Origin: Deltaproteobacteria bacterium
GTDB taxonomy: Bacteria > Myxococcota_A > UBA9042 > PHBI01
Length of the DNA: 48,597 bases
Reading direction: 5' to 3'
NCBI GenBank assembly: GCA_011526585.1
Contig: WYBB01000152.1
Coordinates: 1 to 48,597 of the forward strand
Both the position numbers and the translations under genes were made by a program. The notes below the pieces were generated by a model, which made no database searches, was not told where the DNA came from, and saw only the letters and a list, made by a program, of their open reading frames with translations. This document shows, one piece after another, positions 7,707-15,540 of this stretch. The stretch's first letter is position 1. Each line of letters starts with the position of its first letter.

Positions 7707-8199
7707 GCCGGAGCTGGACTTCCCGCGGGTCCTGCGCGAGCTGATCGGGCGTGGCGTGCGCTTCGTCGTCATCGGCGGCCAGGCGGTGATCCTGCATGGC
7801 ATCCCGCTCTTCTCCTTCGACTTCGATTTGTGGGTCGACCCCGCGGCACGGGAAGAGGTGCTGACGTGGCTGGAGTCGGACGACGACAACGAGCTCACGG
7901 CCGGTCCGCGGGATCTGGCCCCCATCGTCAAGGTGTACGTCGGCCATGACCGACTCGACCTCTTCTTCGTCAGGGCGATGACCAATCGCGACGGCGTCAC
8001 CTTGACCTTCGACGAGGTGCACGGACGCGCGCTGCGAGTCTCCGATCCGGGCGCCGGGCTCGAGGCGGTCCCGATCCCGAGCATCGACGATCTCATCGCC
8101 CTCAAGCACATGGCGGGCTCGCCGCGCGCCAAGGACGAAGAGGCGATTCGCTACCTCAGGGCCAAGAAGCTGCTCGAGCCTGATCAAGGCGAGGATTGA
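7696..8199 (+). CDS. Nucleotidyltransferase-fold protein (MNT/AbiEii-like)
   Basis: The 167-residue protein opens with a helix and then FVVIGGQAVILHG (GG at residues 27-28) and FSFDFDLWVD (D42, D44), the Gly-Gly plus metal-binding Asp-x-Asp arrangement of minimal nucleotidyltransferases. The third acidic strand could be HDRLDLFF near 85-92. The tail has PIPSIDDLIALKHMAGSPRAKDEEAIRYLR, typical of the DUF6036/AbiEii-type group in which a Lys-Asp pair closes the fold. Members transfer nucleotides to proteins or tRNA, some as toxins or antitoxins. It overlaps the small upstream gene by 11 bases and ends four bases before the kinase gene, so all three may be one transcript. The substrate cannot be read from the sequence. 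Confidence 0.75.
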   Translation: MQAEPELDFPRVLRELIGRGVRFVVIGGQAVILHGIPLFSFDFDLWVDPAAREEVLTWLESDDDNELTAGPRDLAPIVKVYVGHDRLDLFFVRAMTNRDGVTLTFDEVHGRALRVSDPGAGLEAVPIPSIDDLIALKHMAGSPRAKDEEAIRYLRAKKLLEPDQGED

Positions 8200-8202
8200 A
8201 GG

Positions 8203-9672
8203 GTGATCAGCGACGAGCGCGAGCGCGCACGCGCCGAGGAGCTCAGGCTCGCGCTGAGGCGCGCGGCCGCGCTGGGCGCGGTGGCCTACCTCGCGCTCCT
8301 GCCGCTCGACCTCTACCTCGCCGGCGCGCTCTTCCACGAGGCCGATCTCGGCTGGTGCCTCGCCCTGCGCCTGACCGGCGCCGCGGCGCTGGCGACGCCG
8401 CTGGCGATCCGGCGGTACGGCTGGAGCGAGCGCGGCCTCATCGCCTTCACCTCGACCATGGTGCCGCTCAGCGTCGCCGGGCTCGCGCTGCTCGCGCTCG
8501 AGTTCGGCGGGCTCGTCAGCTTCTACGTCCTGATGCTCGCCTTCTACGGGATCGCGCTCGGCACCTTCATGCCATCGCACTGGACGCGCATGACGGTGAT
8601 GCTCGTGCCGGGTCTCGTCACCTACTACGCCGTCTTGCTCGCCGGGGTCCTGCGCTCGGATGCGCTCGCGCCCCAGCTGCGCGACGCCGGCGCCGTGGCG
8701 ACCTTCGTCGGCCAGGCGGTGCTCGTCCTTGGCCTGGCGATCTTCGCCATCGCCGGTGGCCACGCCCACTGGCGCGCGCGCACGCGCCTTCAGGACGCGC
8801 GGCGTCTCGGCCGCTATCAGCTGCGCGCCTTGCTCGGGCGCGGCGGCATGAACGAGGTGTGGCGCGCCTTCGACACCCGCCTCGGGCGCGAGGTCGCGCT
8901 CAAGCTCCTGCGCTCGCACCACGCCGACGACGCGGCCAGCACGCGCTTCGTACGCGAGGCGCTGGCGACGAGCGCGCTCACCTCACCGCACACGATCCGC
9001 CTGCACGACTTCGGCGCCAACGAGGACGGCACGGCCTGGATCGTCATGGAGCTCCTGGAGGGGCGCGATCTGGCCGCGCTGGTCGAGGCGCACGGCCCGC
9101 TCGACCCGCGCCGGGTCGTGCACTTCGCGCGTCAGGCCGCCGAGTCGCTGGCCGAGGCCCACGAGCACGGCATCGTGCACCGCGACATCAAGCCGGCCAA
9201 CCTCTTCGCGCTCTCGACGGCCGGCCAGGAGGACACGCTCAAGCTCCTCGACTTCGGGATCGCGCGCCGCCTCGACGCGAGCGACTGGAGCGCGACCCTG
9301 GTCGGCACGGTCGTCGGCACGCCGGCCTTCATGGCGCCCGAGCAGCTCTCCGGCGCCGCCGCCAGCCCCGCCAGCGACGTCTTCGCCTTCGGCGCGACGC
9401 TCTATGCGTTGCTCGCGGGGCGCCTGCCGTTTTCCGAGGGCGAGCACCTCGGCGCGCGCCCGTCGGTGCCACGAGAACGGCTCGGCGCGGTCGCGCCCCA
9501 CCCGCTGCCGCCCGAGCTCGAAGCGCTCGTCACGCGCTGCATGGCGCCCGATCCGCGCGATCGGCCGGCCGATGGCGCCGCGCTGGTGCACGCGCTCCAG
9601 ACGCTCGCGCTCCCGCCCTGGACGAGCGACGAAGCGCGCGCGGCCTGGGCTCGCGCCGATGCCCCTCGCTGA
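8203..9672 (+). CDS. Membrane-anchored Hanks-type Ser/Thr protein kinase
   Basis: The 489-residue protein carries four to five hydrophobic helices in residues ~20-190 and a cytosolic kinase domain from ~203 to ~470. Kinase motifs are in order: glycine loop LGRGGMNEVWRAFD (~209), catalytic Lys in VALKLL (~230), HRDIKPANLF (~325), DFGIA (~350) and the APEQLS activation-segment end. All catalytic residues are present; Asn replaces the usual Gly in the loop (GRGGMG to GRGGMN). Most bacterial kinases of this class have one C-terminal membrane helix, so a multi-helix membrane domain in front is noteworthy and may sense a signal. The start is GTG 8203, four bases after the nucleotidyltransferase stop. 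The substrate is unknown. Confidence 0.92.
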   Translation: MISDERERARAEELRLALRRAAALGAVAYLALLPLDLYLAGALFHEADLGWCLALRLTGAAALATPLAIRRYGWSERGLIAFTSTMVPLSVAGLALLALEFGGLVSFYVLMLAFYGIALGTFMPSHWTRMTVMLVPGLVTYYAVLLAGVLRSDALAPQLRDAGAVATFVGQAVLVLGLAIFAIAGGHAHWRARTRLQDARRLGRYQLRALLGRGGMNEVWRAFDTRLGREVALKLLRSHHADDAASTRFVREALATSALTSPHTIRLHDFGANEDGTAWIVMELLEGRDLAALVEAHGPLDPRRVVHFARQAAESLAEAHEHGIVHRDIKPANLFALSTAGQEDTLKLLDFGIARRLDASDWSATLVGTVVGTPAFMAPEQLSGAAASPASDVFAFGATLYALLAGRLPFSEGEHLGARPSVPRERLGAVAPHPLPPELEALVTRCMAPDPRDRPADGAALVHALQTLALPPWTSDEARAAWARADAPR

Positions 9673-9710
9673 GCGGTGTCAAGCCAGCGAGCCGCCGACC
9701 GCGCGACCGC

Positions 9711-11135
9711 TCACCTGGGATCGCAGCGCATCGCCTGCGCGTCGGGCGTATGGCACTTGTAGCAGACGCGCTCGTTCTTGTTGCGCACGCGCACGCAGTC
9801 GCCGGTGCGCGTCCAGCTCGCCGGGTGCGGGCTCACGCGGAAGTAGGTGCGCGCGGTCTCGTTGACGCCCTCGGCGCCGTGGCAGGCGATGCAGCTGTCC
9901 TCGGTGTGACAGCTCGCGCAGGCGCGGATGTTGCGCTGGGCCTGGAAGGCGTGGTGGTTCGGCCCGCGGATCCCCTGCGCCGGCACCTCGCGGCCGGTGA
10001 CGTCGCGGTACTCGACCCAGCCGTCCGGGTGGAAGCGCTTGTCGGTCGGCGGGCGGTTGCCGGGGCTGTCGGCGACCTGGGTCGCGGTGTGACAGTCGAC
10101 GCAGAAGGTCTGGCTACGGTGGCAGGAGCTGCACTCGGGATCGTTGCGGCGCGCGGGGATCGTGTGCGAGAGGATCCAGTTGTTCGGGTGCACCTTGAGC
10201 GGCTTCTTCACGCCGTTGTGGCAGTCGAGGCACTCCTTCTGGGTGTGGCACGCGGCGCAGCCGTCCTCGCCCAGGGTCGCCACGGCGCGGTGCGACTGGA
10301 GCCAGTTGTCGTCGTGCGCGTCCATGAAGTACCAGCCCTCGGGCTCGAGCTTGCCGCCGGGCAGATCGGTGTCGACGCGCCCGTCGGGGTTCGTCAGGTG
10401 GCAGGTGCGGCAGGCGTCGGGCGCGCCGCTCTCCGGCGAGTCGCCGCCCTCGTGACCGTCATGGCACTCGATGCAGGTCGCCATGATCGGGAGCGCGTTG
10501 TCGCGCGTGGCGAGGTCGACCCCGGGCACGTCCTGATGGCAGCGCAGGCAGTCGATGCCCTTGTCGATGTGCACCTTGTGGTTGAACTTGATGTGCGGCT
10601 CGGGCAGCACGATGGCCGGCGGGTGCACCTCGACCTGGCTCGTGTCGCTGAAGGTCGCGCCGGGGAGCCACTTCGGCTCGAAGCCCGGGTGGCAGGTCTC
10701 GCAGCTCGCCGGCGGATCGGTCGCCTCGCCGCGCGCGGCGGCGGCCTGGTCGTGGCAGTCGAGGCAGACCGCCTCCTTGGGCAGGTTGCGATCCCTGGCG
10801 CGCAGGCTCGAGCCGATGGTGGTGTGACACTCGGTGCAGGTGACGAGGTCGACGTGCAGCTTGTGCGAGAAGCGGAGCGGGATCGTCTGCTCGGGAAAGA
10901 TGAGCGGGCTCGGCGTGTGCTTGCGACCGAAACCGGCGGCGAGCGCGCGCTGACCTTCGGCGGTCATCGGATCGGGCGCGGCGGGGCGAGGCGCGGGCGG
11001 TGGCGCGGTCGGGTCGCCCGCGTGCACCGCGCTTAGCGCGAGGCCCAGCACCAGCGCGGCGGCGCCCGTGACCACGAGCGCCCCGAAAGAGACCGAGCCG
11101 CGGGACGCGCGCGCGGATGTCTTGGCTTGCTCCAT
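9711..11135 (-). CDS. 13-haem cytochrome c
   Basis: The 474-residue protein has thirteen CXXCH haem c motifs between residues ~100 and ~462, so it should bind 13 covalent haems and move electrons. The N-terminus (MEQAKTSARASRGS, then a hydrophobic stretch at about 17-38 ending SAVHAG) is a signal sequence or membrane anchor, so the haem domain is periplasmic or exported. A Pro-rich linker precedes the haems. Extra His residues before several motifs (FSHKLH, FNHKVH, QSHRA, LSHT) are candidate distal ligands, as in multihaem NrfH/octahaem-type proteins. The ATG overlaps the stop of the upstream barrel gene by one base (TGATG). The start at 11135 is chosen from this coupling; the longer open frame upstream is the antisense-like shadow of the barrel gene. 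Confidence 0.93.
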   Translation of the reverse strand: MEQAKTSARASRGSVSFGALVVTGAAALVLGLALSAVHAGDPTAPPPAPRPAAPDPMTAEGQRALAAGFGRKHTPSPLIFPEQTIPLRFSHKLHVDLVTCTECHTTIGSSLRARDRNLPKEAVCLDCHDQAAAARGEATDPPASCETCHPGFEPKWLPGATFSDTSQVEVHPPAIVLPEPHIKFNHKVHIDKGIDCLRCHQDVPGVDLATRDNALPIMATCIECHDGHEGGDSPESGAPDACRTCHLTNPDGRVDTDLPGGKLEPEGWYFMDAHDDNWLQSHRAVATLGEDGCAACHTQKECLDCHNGVKKPLKVHPNNWILSHTIPARRNDPECSSCHRSQTFCVDCHTATQVADSPGNRPPTDKRFHPDGWVEYRDVTGREVPAQGIRGPNHHAFQAQRNIRACASCHTEDSCIACHGAEGVNETARTYFRVSPHPASWTRTGDCVRVRNKNERVCYKCHTPDAQAMRCDPR

Positions 11136-12514
11136 CACAACCACAGATCCACGTCGATGAGGGCGAAGACCCGGAACTGATGGGTCTGGAGCCGGTTCAT
11201 GTTGTGCTCGGCGACGACGGCGAAGGCCGCGCGTTTGTCGATGAGATAGCGGCCGCCGAGCTGGTAGCCGAAGGAGAACGCGTCGAGCTCGCCCTGGACC
11301 GCGTCGTCGAAGGCGAGCCCGGTGAGGCGCCCCTCGAGCTCCCACTCGCGCGGCACGACGGCCCACACGCCGCCGAGGTCGGCGAGGAAGCGATCGCCGG
11401 CGTAGCCGCCGTCGAAGGAGACGTCGAGCATGACGCGCCCGTCGATCCCGCGTGGCCCGAAGAAGTGCGCCCAGCCGGCCATCGCGCCCCAGCCGATCAC
11501 CATCGTGTCGACCTCGCCGTAGAGCACCTCGCCCTGATAGCCCTCGTTGCCGGCGAAGCCGAGCTTGGTGCCGGCGTAGATGCGGTCGTTCTTGCCAGGG
11601 TAGAGGCGCCAGCGCGCGGCGAGGTCGTTCATCGGATAGACGGTGAAGATGTTGAAGATCGAGTCGCCGTCGAAGGACGGGGTCGTGCGCACGTACTCGA
11701 GCTCGACCTCGTTGGCGTCGCCCAGGCGCGCGCGCCCGCCCGCCTGGATGCGCTCGAAGCGCGCGTTGAAGAGGTCCCAGGTGACGACGCCGTTGAGGTC
11801 GACACCTTCGACGAGGCGCTGGTGGAAGGAGCCGCCGATCTTCTCCTGGTCGACGGCGCCGTCGGAGAAATAGCGCCGATAGCCCAGGCGATAGCGCGCG
11901 TAGGCGAGGTTGCGCGTGACCAGCGCGGCGCCGAAGGCGAGCGTCACGTCGTCGCCGTTTTCCTCGACGCCCTCGATGAAGCGTGTGCCGTCGACCTCGA
12001 GCTGCGAGGCGTTGATCCCCCACATCTCCTGCTTGACCTCGGCGCCGGCCATCAGCTCGACCCCGAGGAAGAACGGCGTGTTCACGGTGACCACCGCGCC
12101 GTCGAACATCAGGTAGTCGAGCCCGTCGGCGAGGAGCTGGCGGCCGAGCTTGAGCTCGAGCAAGCCGCCGAAGAGGTCGCGCCCCTCGATCCAGGCGTAC
12201 TGGATCGAGAGCTGCGAACGCTCCTGCGTGGGCACGCGCTCGAGCTCGTCGTCGGAGAGGCCGAAGTCGACGTCGAGGCGGAAGAGGCTCGTGAAGGACC
12301 AGCGGCTCTCACCGCTGCCCTCGATGTCGAAGAGCGACAGCCCGAGGTACTGGTGCAGGCGGTTGCGGTTGAGCACCTCGTTGCCGCTGGTCACGAGCTG
12401 GTAGGCGTCGCCGATCGTCGACGACTCGACGCGGAACTCGATGGCGGCCGCCCCCGGCGCCCCCATTCCGCACATGATCGCCGCGACGGCCGCCCCTGCC
12501 CTGAGCACGTTCAC
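11135..12514 (-). CDS. Outer-membrane beta-barrel protein, partner of 13-haem cytochrome
   Basis: A signal peptide (VNVLRAGAAVAAIMCGMGAPGAAA) precedes a mature part full of alternating polar/aromatic strands, for example SRWSFTSLFRLDVDFGLSDD, AFSFGYQLGGRYLIDKRAAF and a C-terminal strand ending in VFALIDVDLWL, typical of a porin of the alginate-export or similar type (about 450 residues, enough for a 16-18 stranded barrel). Translation is coupled to the downstream cytochrome. Together they could form a porin-cytochrome conduit across the outer membrane. I chose GTG 12514 because it directly precedes the signal peptide; an ATG at 12574 would add 20 residues encoded partly by the GTGCCC repeat array. 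No family-level name is justified beyond barrel protein. Confidence 0.78.
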   Translation of the reverse strand: MNVLRAGAAVAAIMCGMGAPGAAAIEFRVESSTIGDAYQLVTSGNEVLNRNRLHQYLGLSLFDIEGSGESRWSFTSLFRLDVDFGLSDDELERVPTQERSQLSIQYAWIEGRDLFGGLLELKLGRQLLADGLDYLMFDGAVVTVNTPFFLGVELMAGAEVKQEMWGINASQLEVDGTRFIEGVEENGDDVTLAFGAALVTRNLAYARYRLGYRRYFSDGAVDQEKIGGSFHQRLVEGVDLNGVVTWDLFNARFERIQAGGRARLGDANEVELEYVRTTPSFDGDSIFNIFTVYPMNDLAARWRLYPGKNDRIYAGTKLGFAGNEGYQGEVLYGEVDTMVIGWGAMAGWAHFFGPRGIDGRVMLDVSFDGGYAGDRFLADLGGVWAVVPREWELEGRLTGLAFDDAVQGELDAFSFGYQLGGRYLIDKRAAFAVVAEHNMNRLQTHQFRVFALIDVDLWL

Positions 12515-12558
12515 ACGGCGACGATCGCCGAAATCCTCGCGACGCGCAACACGCCCCT

Positions 12559-12630
12559 CCACCCGCACCCGCACCCGTGCCCGCGCCCGTGCCCGTGCCC
12601 GTGCCCGTGCCCGTGCCCGTGCCCGTGCCC
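12559..12630. repeat. GTGCCC hexamer array 1
   Basis: Seven perfect tandem GTGCCC copies occupy 12589-12630, preceded by degenerate copies (CACCCG, GCGCCC). It lies just upstream of the barrel gene start, within the intergenic region after hslO. Two more arrays of the same hexamer follow at 12935 and 13001. Confidence 0.9.
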
Positions 12631-12812
12631 GATTTGCGCTGCGCGGGCTGGAGGCCGGGGTTCAACACGTTTCGCCTCCTCGTTTCGGGGCCGTCACACG
12701 TGGGTGGCGGCTCGCGCTCGTGGGATGGCCGACCGCTCCCGGTTCCGCTCCGTCGCCCCCGCGGGGGGCGTCGGAGCTCCACGAGGTCGCGGTCGACCTT
12801 TCCCACTTCGCG

Positions 12813-12828
12813 CGGCCGCCTGCGGCCG
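12813..12828. repeat. Inverted repeat (CGGCCG stem)
   Basis: CGGCCG, a CCTG loop and CGGCCG form a perfect 6-bp hairpin. No T-tract follows on either strand. It is one of several palindromes in this gap. Confidence 0.5.
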
Positions 12829-12863
12829 GCCGAGGGGGCTGCAATATCGGGTGGCCGGAGTAT

Positions 12864-12904
12864 GGGGCGTTGGTTCGCGCGCTTCGCGCTCGACCCAACG
12901 CCCC
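12864..12904. repeat. 41-base hairpin element
   Basis: GGGGCGTTGG (12864-12873) is exactly complementary to CCAACGCCCC (12895-12904), and the enclosed bases extend the stem to about 17 pairs with two mismatches and a 3-base TTC loop. It is far larger than a chance palindrome and resembles REP-type or dispersed intergenic hairpins. No T-tract follows. Confidence 0.7.
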
Positions 12905-12913
12905 TGATCAATC

Positions 12914-12985
12914 TTGCGGACGAAGTGCTGGCGCGCGCCCGTGCCCGTGCCCGTGCCCGTGCCTCATTGCGGACGAAGTGCTGGC
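12914..12985. repeat. 19-bp direct duplication
   Basis: TTGCGGACGAAGTGCTGGC occurs exactly at 12914-12932 and 12967-12985, a period of 53 bases. The second hexamer array lies between the copies, which suggests that array and flank were duplicated together. Confidence 0.85.
12935..12964. repeat. GTGCCC hexamer array 2
   Basis: GCGCCC, three GTGCCC and one GTGCCT unit in tandem, between the two copies of the 19-bp duplication. Confidence 0.8.
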
Positions 12986-13000
12986 ACGCACGTCCCTGCC

Positions 13001-13042
13001 GCACCCGCACCCGCACCCCTGCCCGCGCCCGCGCCCGTGCCC
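13001..13042. repeat. Hexamer array 3 (GCACCC/GCGCCC/GTGCCC)
   Basis: Seven hexamers in register: three GCACCC, one CTGCCC, two GCGCCC and one GTGCCC. The array is more diverged than array 1 and ends about 40 bases before the hslO stop codon. Confidence 0.75.
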
Positions 13043-13081
13043 GCGGGTTGCGGGTTCAATCCCCTGCCCCGCCCACCTGCC

Positions 13082-13954
13082 TCACGACGGCGTCAGGAGG
13101 TTGCGCAGCGTCTCGGCGCCGATGGCGTAGGGGGTGTGGCAGTACTCGCAGGTCAGCGAGACCACCTCGCCGCGCGCGACGATCTGCGCGATCTCCTGCG
13201 CGCCGAGGGTCGCGATCGCGCTCAGCACGCGCGCCTCGGAGCAATCGCAGCCCGAGCGCACCACCCCCTCGAAGAGCTCCTCGTGGGGCAGGCCGAAGAG
13301 GAGCTCGTCCTTGAGCAGCCTCGCGTCACCGTCGTGCTCGACCATGAAGGCGTCGATGTTCGCGAAGTCGTGCGTGAGCCGCTCGGTCATGAGCGCCAGC
13401 GGACCCTCGTGGATCTCGGGCAGGATCTGCACGACGAAGCCGCCCGCCGCCACCACGCGCCCACCCTCGACCACCGCGGTCACGGCCAGCGTGCTCAGCA
13501 CCTGCTCGGACTCCTGCATGTAGGTCATCAGCGCCTGCGACATGCGCGCGCCGGTCGCCTCGACGATGCTCTGGTGGATCTGGCCGCGCGGCATGCTGCG
13601 GATCACCTTGAGCACCGCGCCCTCACCGAGCAGCTCGGCGAGCGCCCCGTCCCCGACACGATTGACGAGCCCGCGCGTCATCGCCCCACGGCTCTCGTCG
13701 CCCCCCTCGTCGGGGTGCGAGTCGGCCAGCATCTGCCCGCGCTCGGGGCGCGAGAGGATCGCCTGCACGCGGTGGCTCGGCGACATCGTCTCGCGCACCA
13801 GCACCGCGCCGGTCAGGAGCTCGCCGAAGACGCGTGCGTCGCCGCCGTCGACGCCCTGGATCGCGATCGCCTGCTGCACCAGGTCGGTCGTGCGCACGGC
13901 GATCACACGAAACGATCCGTCGATGGTGATGGCTCTGATGACGCGGTCCTGCAC
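13082..13954 (-). CDS. hslO: Redox-regulated chaperone Hsp33
   Basis: Hsp33 is a holdase that is activated when oxidation releases zinc from four C-terminal cysteines. Here they are C236 and C238 (GCDCSEARV) and C269 and C272 (LTCEYCHTPY), the exact CxC-CxxC pattern with the usual spacing, at the end of a 290-residue protein. The N-terminal core begins VQDRVIRAITIDGSFRVIAVRTT and includes the MTRGLVNRVGDGALAELLGEGAVLKV and YMQESEQVLSTLAV segments typical of the family. I chose GTG 13954: AAGGGA lies 6 bases upstream. An insertion of ~25 acidic residues (GQMLADSHPDEGGDES) is present in the N-terminal domain. It is divergent from the HEAT lipoprotein gene. Confidence 0.95.
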   Translation of the reverse strand: MQDRVIRAITIDGSFRVIAVRTTDLVQQAIAIQGVDGGDARVFGELLTGAVLVRETMSPSHRVQAILSRPERGQMLADSHPDEGGDESRGAMTRGLVNRVGDGALAELLGEGAVLKVIRSMPRGQIHQSIVEATGARMSQALMTYMQESEQVLSTLAVTAVVEGGRVVAAGGFVVQILPEIHEGPLALMTERLTHDFANIDAFMVEHDGDARLLKDELLFGLPHEELFEGVVRSGCDCSEARVLSAIATLGAQEIAQIVARGEVVSLTCEYCHTPYAIGAETLRNLLTPS

Positions 13955-14008
13955 GTGTTGTCCCTTGCGCCGATCGGCGCGCTCTGCCAATCGTGTGCCG
14001 GCCGCCTT

Positions 14009-14037
14009 TTGCCACAACCCGGCCCCGCAACGATAGG
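14009..14037 (+). promoter_or_regulatory. Putative promoter of HEAT-repeat lipoprotein gene
   Basis: TTGCCA and GATAGG are separated by 17 bases and the ATG is only 11 bases after the -10, so the transcript would have a very short 5' leader. AGGGA overlapping the -10 could alternatively act as ribosome-binding site. Confidence 0.35.
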
Positions 14038-14048
14038 GAATCGCCACG

Positions 14049-15521
14049 ATGCTCGCGCGCACGCCGCTCCTCGTCGCCCTCGTCGGCTTGTCGACCGCCG
14101 CCTGCGGCGGCAAGCCCAAGCCCAAGCCCCCCGCCGCCGCGACCACCTCGGCGCCGACCGCCGGTCCCGGCGCGGAGGCCGGCGCGCCGGCTCCGACCGT
14201 TGCCGACAGGCCGCAGGCGCGCACGCGCGGCGGGGTCGATCTCGAAGCGGCACTCGCCGACACGGGCGAGGCGCGCGAGCGCATCCTCGCCGCGGCCAGG
14301 GCCCTGGCCGAGGACCGCGCCGACGGCGTGCGCCGCCTCGTCGCCGAGGGGTCCGCCGCGCGGGCGACGGTGCTCGCGCTGCTCGCGAGCGACAACTTCG
14401 ACGAGCTGATCGGCGCCATGCGCGTGCTCGCCGCCGCGGGCGATCCGAGCGGCGCGCGCCCGGACGCGAACGACGCGGTCTTCGCGCTCCTCGACCACGA
14501 GGTCGGCGCCGTGCGCGACGTCGCCTGGCAGACCGCATCGCTCGTCGCCGACGGCGCGGCGCTGGCCAGGCTCCTGCCGGGCCTGCCGCGCGAGCGCAAG
14601 CTCGCCGTCGTGCGCCTGCTCGCCGGCTGGGACGGCGCCCCGGTCGAAGACGCGCTGTGGGCGCTCGTCACCGGTGACGACGCCGAGCTGGCGATCGAGG
14701 CGACGCTTGCGGCGAGCGCGCCCGGCAAGGTCGCGAGCACAAAGATGGCCGCGCGCATGAAGGAGCTCATCAGCGCCGAGCGCGAGGATCACCTGCGGCT
14801 CGCCCTCATCCTGAACCGCCGGATGCCGCCCGCGCCCGACCCGCTCATCAAGGCCAGGGTCGCGCCTTCGACCAGGGCCGCCATCGATCGTGCGCTCCAA
14901 TCCAAAGAGGAGGCGTTGGTGCTCGAGGGCGTGCGCGCGACGCTCGCCCTGCCGCCCGAAGAGCGAGAGCCGCTGCTCGAACAGCTCGTGCTCGACCCGC
15001 GCCCTGCCGTGCGCGCCGTGACCGCCGAGGTCCTCGGTCAGCACACCACCAAGGCGCGCGCCAAGCTCGTCGAGAAGCTCCTCGAGGACCCCGAGGGCGA
15101 CGTGCGCATGGCCGCCATCGCGGCGCGCGCGCGCTTCGGCAGCGACGACGAGAAGATCGCCGCCCTGAGCGCGCTCCTGAGTGAAGCCCACCGCGGCGTG
15201 CGCATGGCCGCAGCGATGTCGCTCGCCGCCCCCGAGCTCGTCGAGCGCACCACCGCCACGCTCGTCCAGCAGCTCGAGCGCGAGGACGCCGAAGGCGACA
15301 AGGCGATCCTCGGCGCGCTCGCCAGCGCCGACAAGCGCGCGCCGCTCGCGGCGCTGATCCAGCTCGTCGGCGACAGCGACAAGACCCGCGCCGTCGCCGC
15401 GCACTTCGCGCTCACGACCGCGACCGGCAAGGACCTCGGCGTCGATCTCGGCGCCTGGCGCGCCTGGCTCGACGAGCGTCACCCGCCACCGCCGCCACCG
15501 CCAACACCGCCGGCACCCTGA
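14049..15521 (+). CDS. HEAT-repeat lipoprotein
   Basis: The protein (490 residues) starts with a lipoprotein signal MLARTPLLVALVGLSTAAC with the lipid-modified Cys at 19, followed by a Lys/Pro and Ala/Pro linker (to about residue 60). The remainder is made of helical HEAT-type repeats: recurrent segments such as LLDHEVGAVRDVAWQTASLV, LVLDPRPAVRAVTAEVLGQH, LLEDPEGDVRMAAIAARARF and LLSEAHRGVRMAAAMSLAAP. It ends in a run of Pro (PPPPPPTPPAP). HEAT arrays scaffold protein contacts, so a periplasmic adaptor is plausible; no enzymatic motif is visible. The next gene is convergent, 19 bases away. Partner unknown. Confidence 0.88.
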   Translation: MLARTPLLVALVGLSTAACGGKPKPKPPAAATTSAPTAGPGAEAGAPAPTVADRPQARTRGGVDLEAALADTGEARERILAAARALAEDRADGVRRLVAEGSAARATVLALLASDNFDELIGAMRVLAAAGDPSGARPDANDAVFALLDHEVGAVRDVAWQTASLVADGAALARLLPGLPRERKLAVVRLLAGWDGAPVEDALWALVTGDDAELAIEATLAASAPGKVASTKMAARMKELISAEREDHLRLALILNRRMPPAPDPLIKARVAPSTRAAIDRALQSKEEALVLEGVRATLALPPEEREPLLEQLVLDPRPAVRAVTAEVLGQHTTKARAKLVEKLLEDPEGDVRMAAIAARARFGSDDEKIAALSALLSEAHRGVRMAAAMSLAAPELVERTTATLVQQLEREDAEGDKAILGALASADKRAPLAALIQLVGDSDKTRAVAAHFALTTATGKDLGVDLGAWRAWLDERHPPPPPPPTPPAP

Positions 15522-15540
15522 CCGGGCTCCTCACCCGCGA

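Larger units (their letters stand above)
12631..13081. other. Gene-free, repeat-rich intergenic region between hslO and the barrel gene
   Basis: With the array at 12559-12630 this makes a gap of over 500 bases between the hslO stop and the barrel gene start. Open frames exist across it but are encoded by the hexamer arrays and give Arg/Ala/Pro-Val low-complexity peptides, so I call no gene. It holds two large hairpins, a 19-bp exact duplication and two further hexamer arrays, listed separately. The promoter of the barrel/cytochrome operon should be here, but no convincing -35/-10 pair was found. Confidence 0.7.

Noticed and set aside
11136..12023. Upstream extension of the 13-haem cytochrome frame to 770 residues
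   Set aside because: The extra N-terminal part is Arg/Ala low-complexity and overlaps the barrel gene in a different frame; the ATG at 11135 gives a signal peptide and coupling.
13045..13078. GGGTTCAATCCCC resembling a tRNA T-arm after the third hexamer array
   Set aside because: Only three stem pairs can form around the loop and no anticodon arm or acceptor stem precedes it; taken as coincidence or at best a relic.
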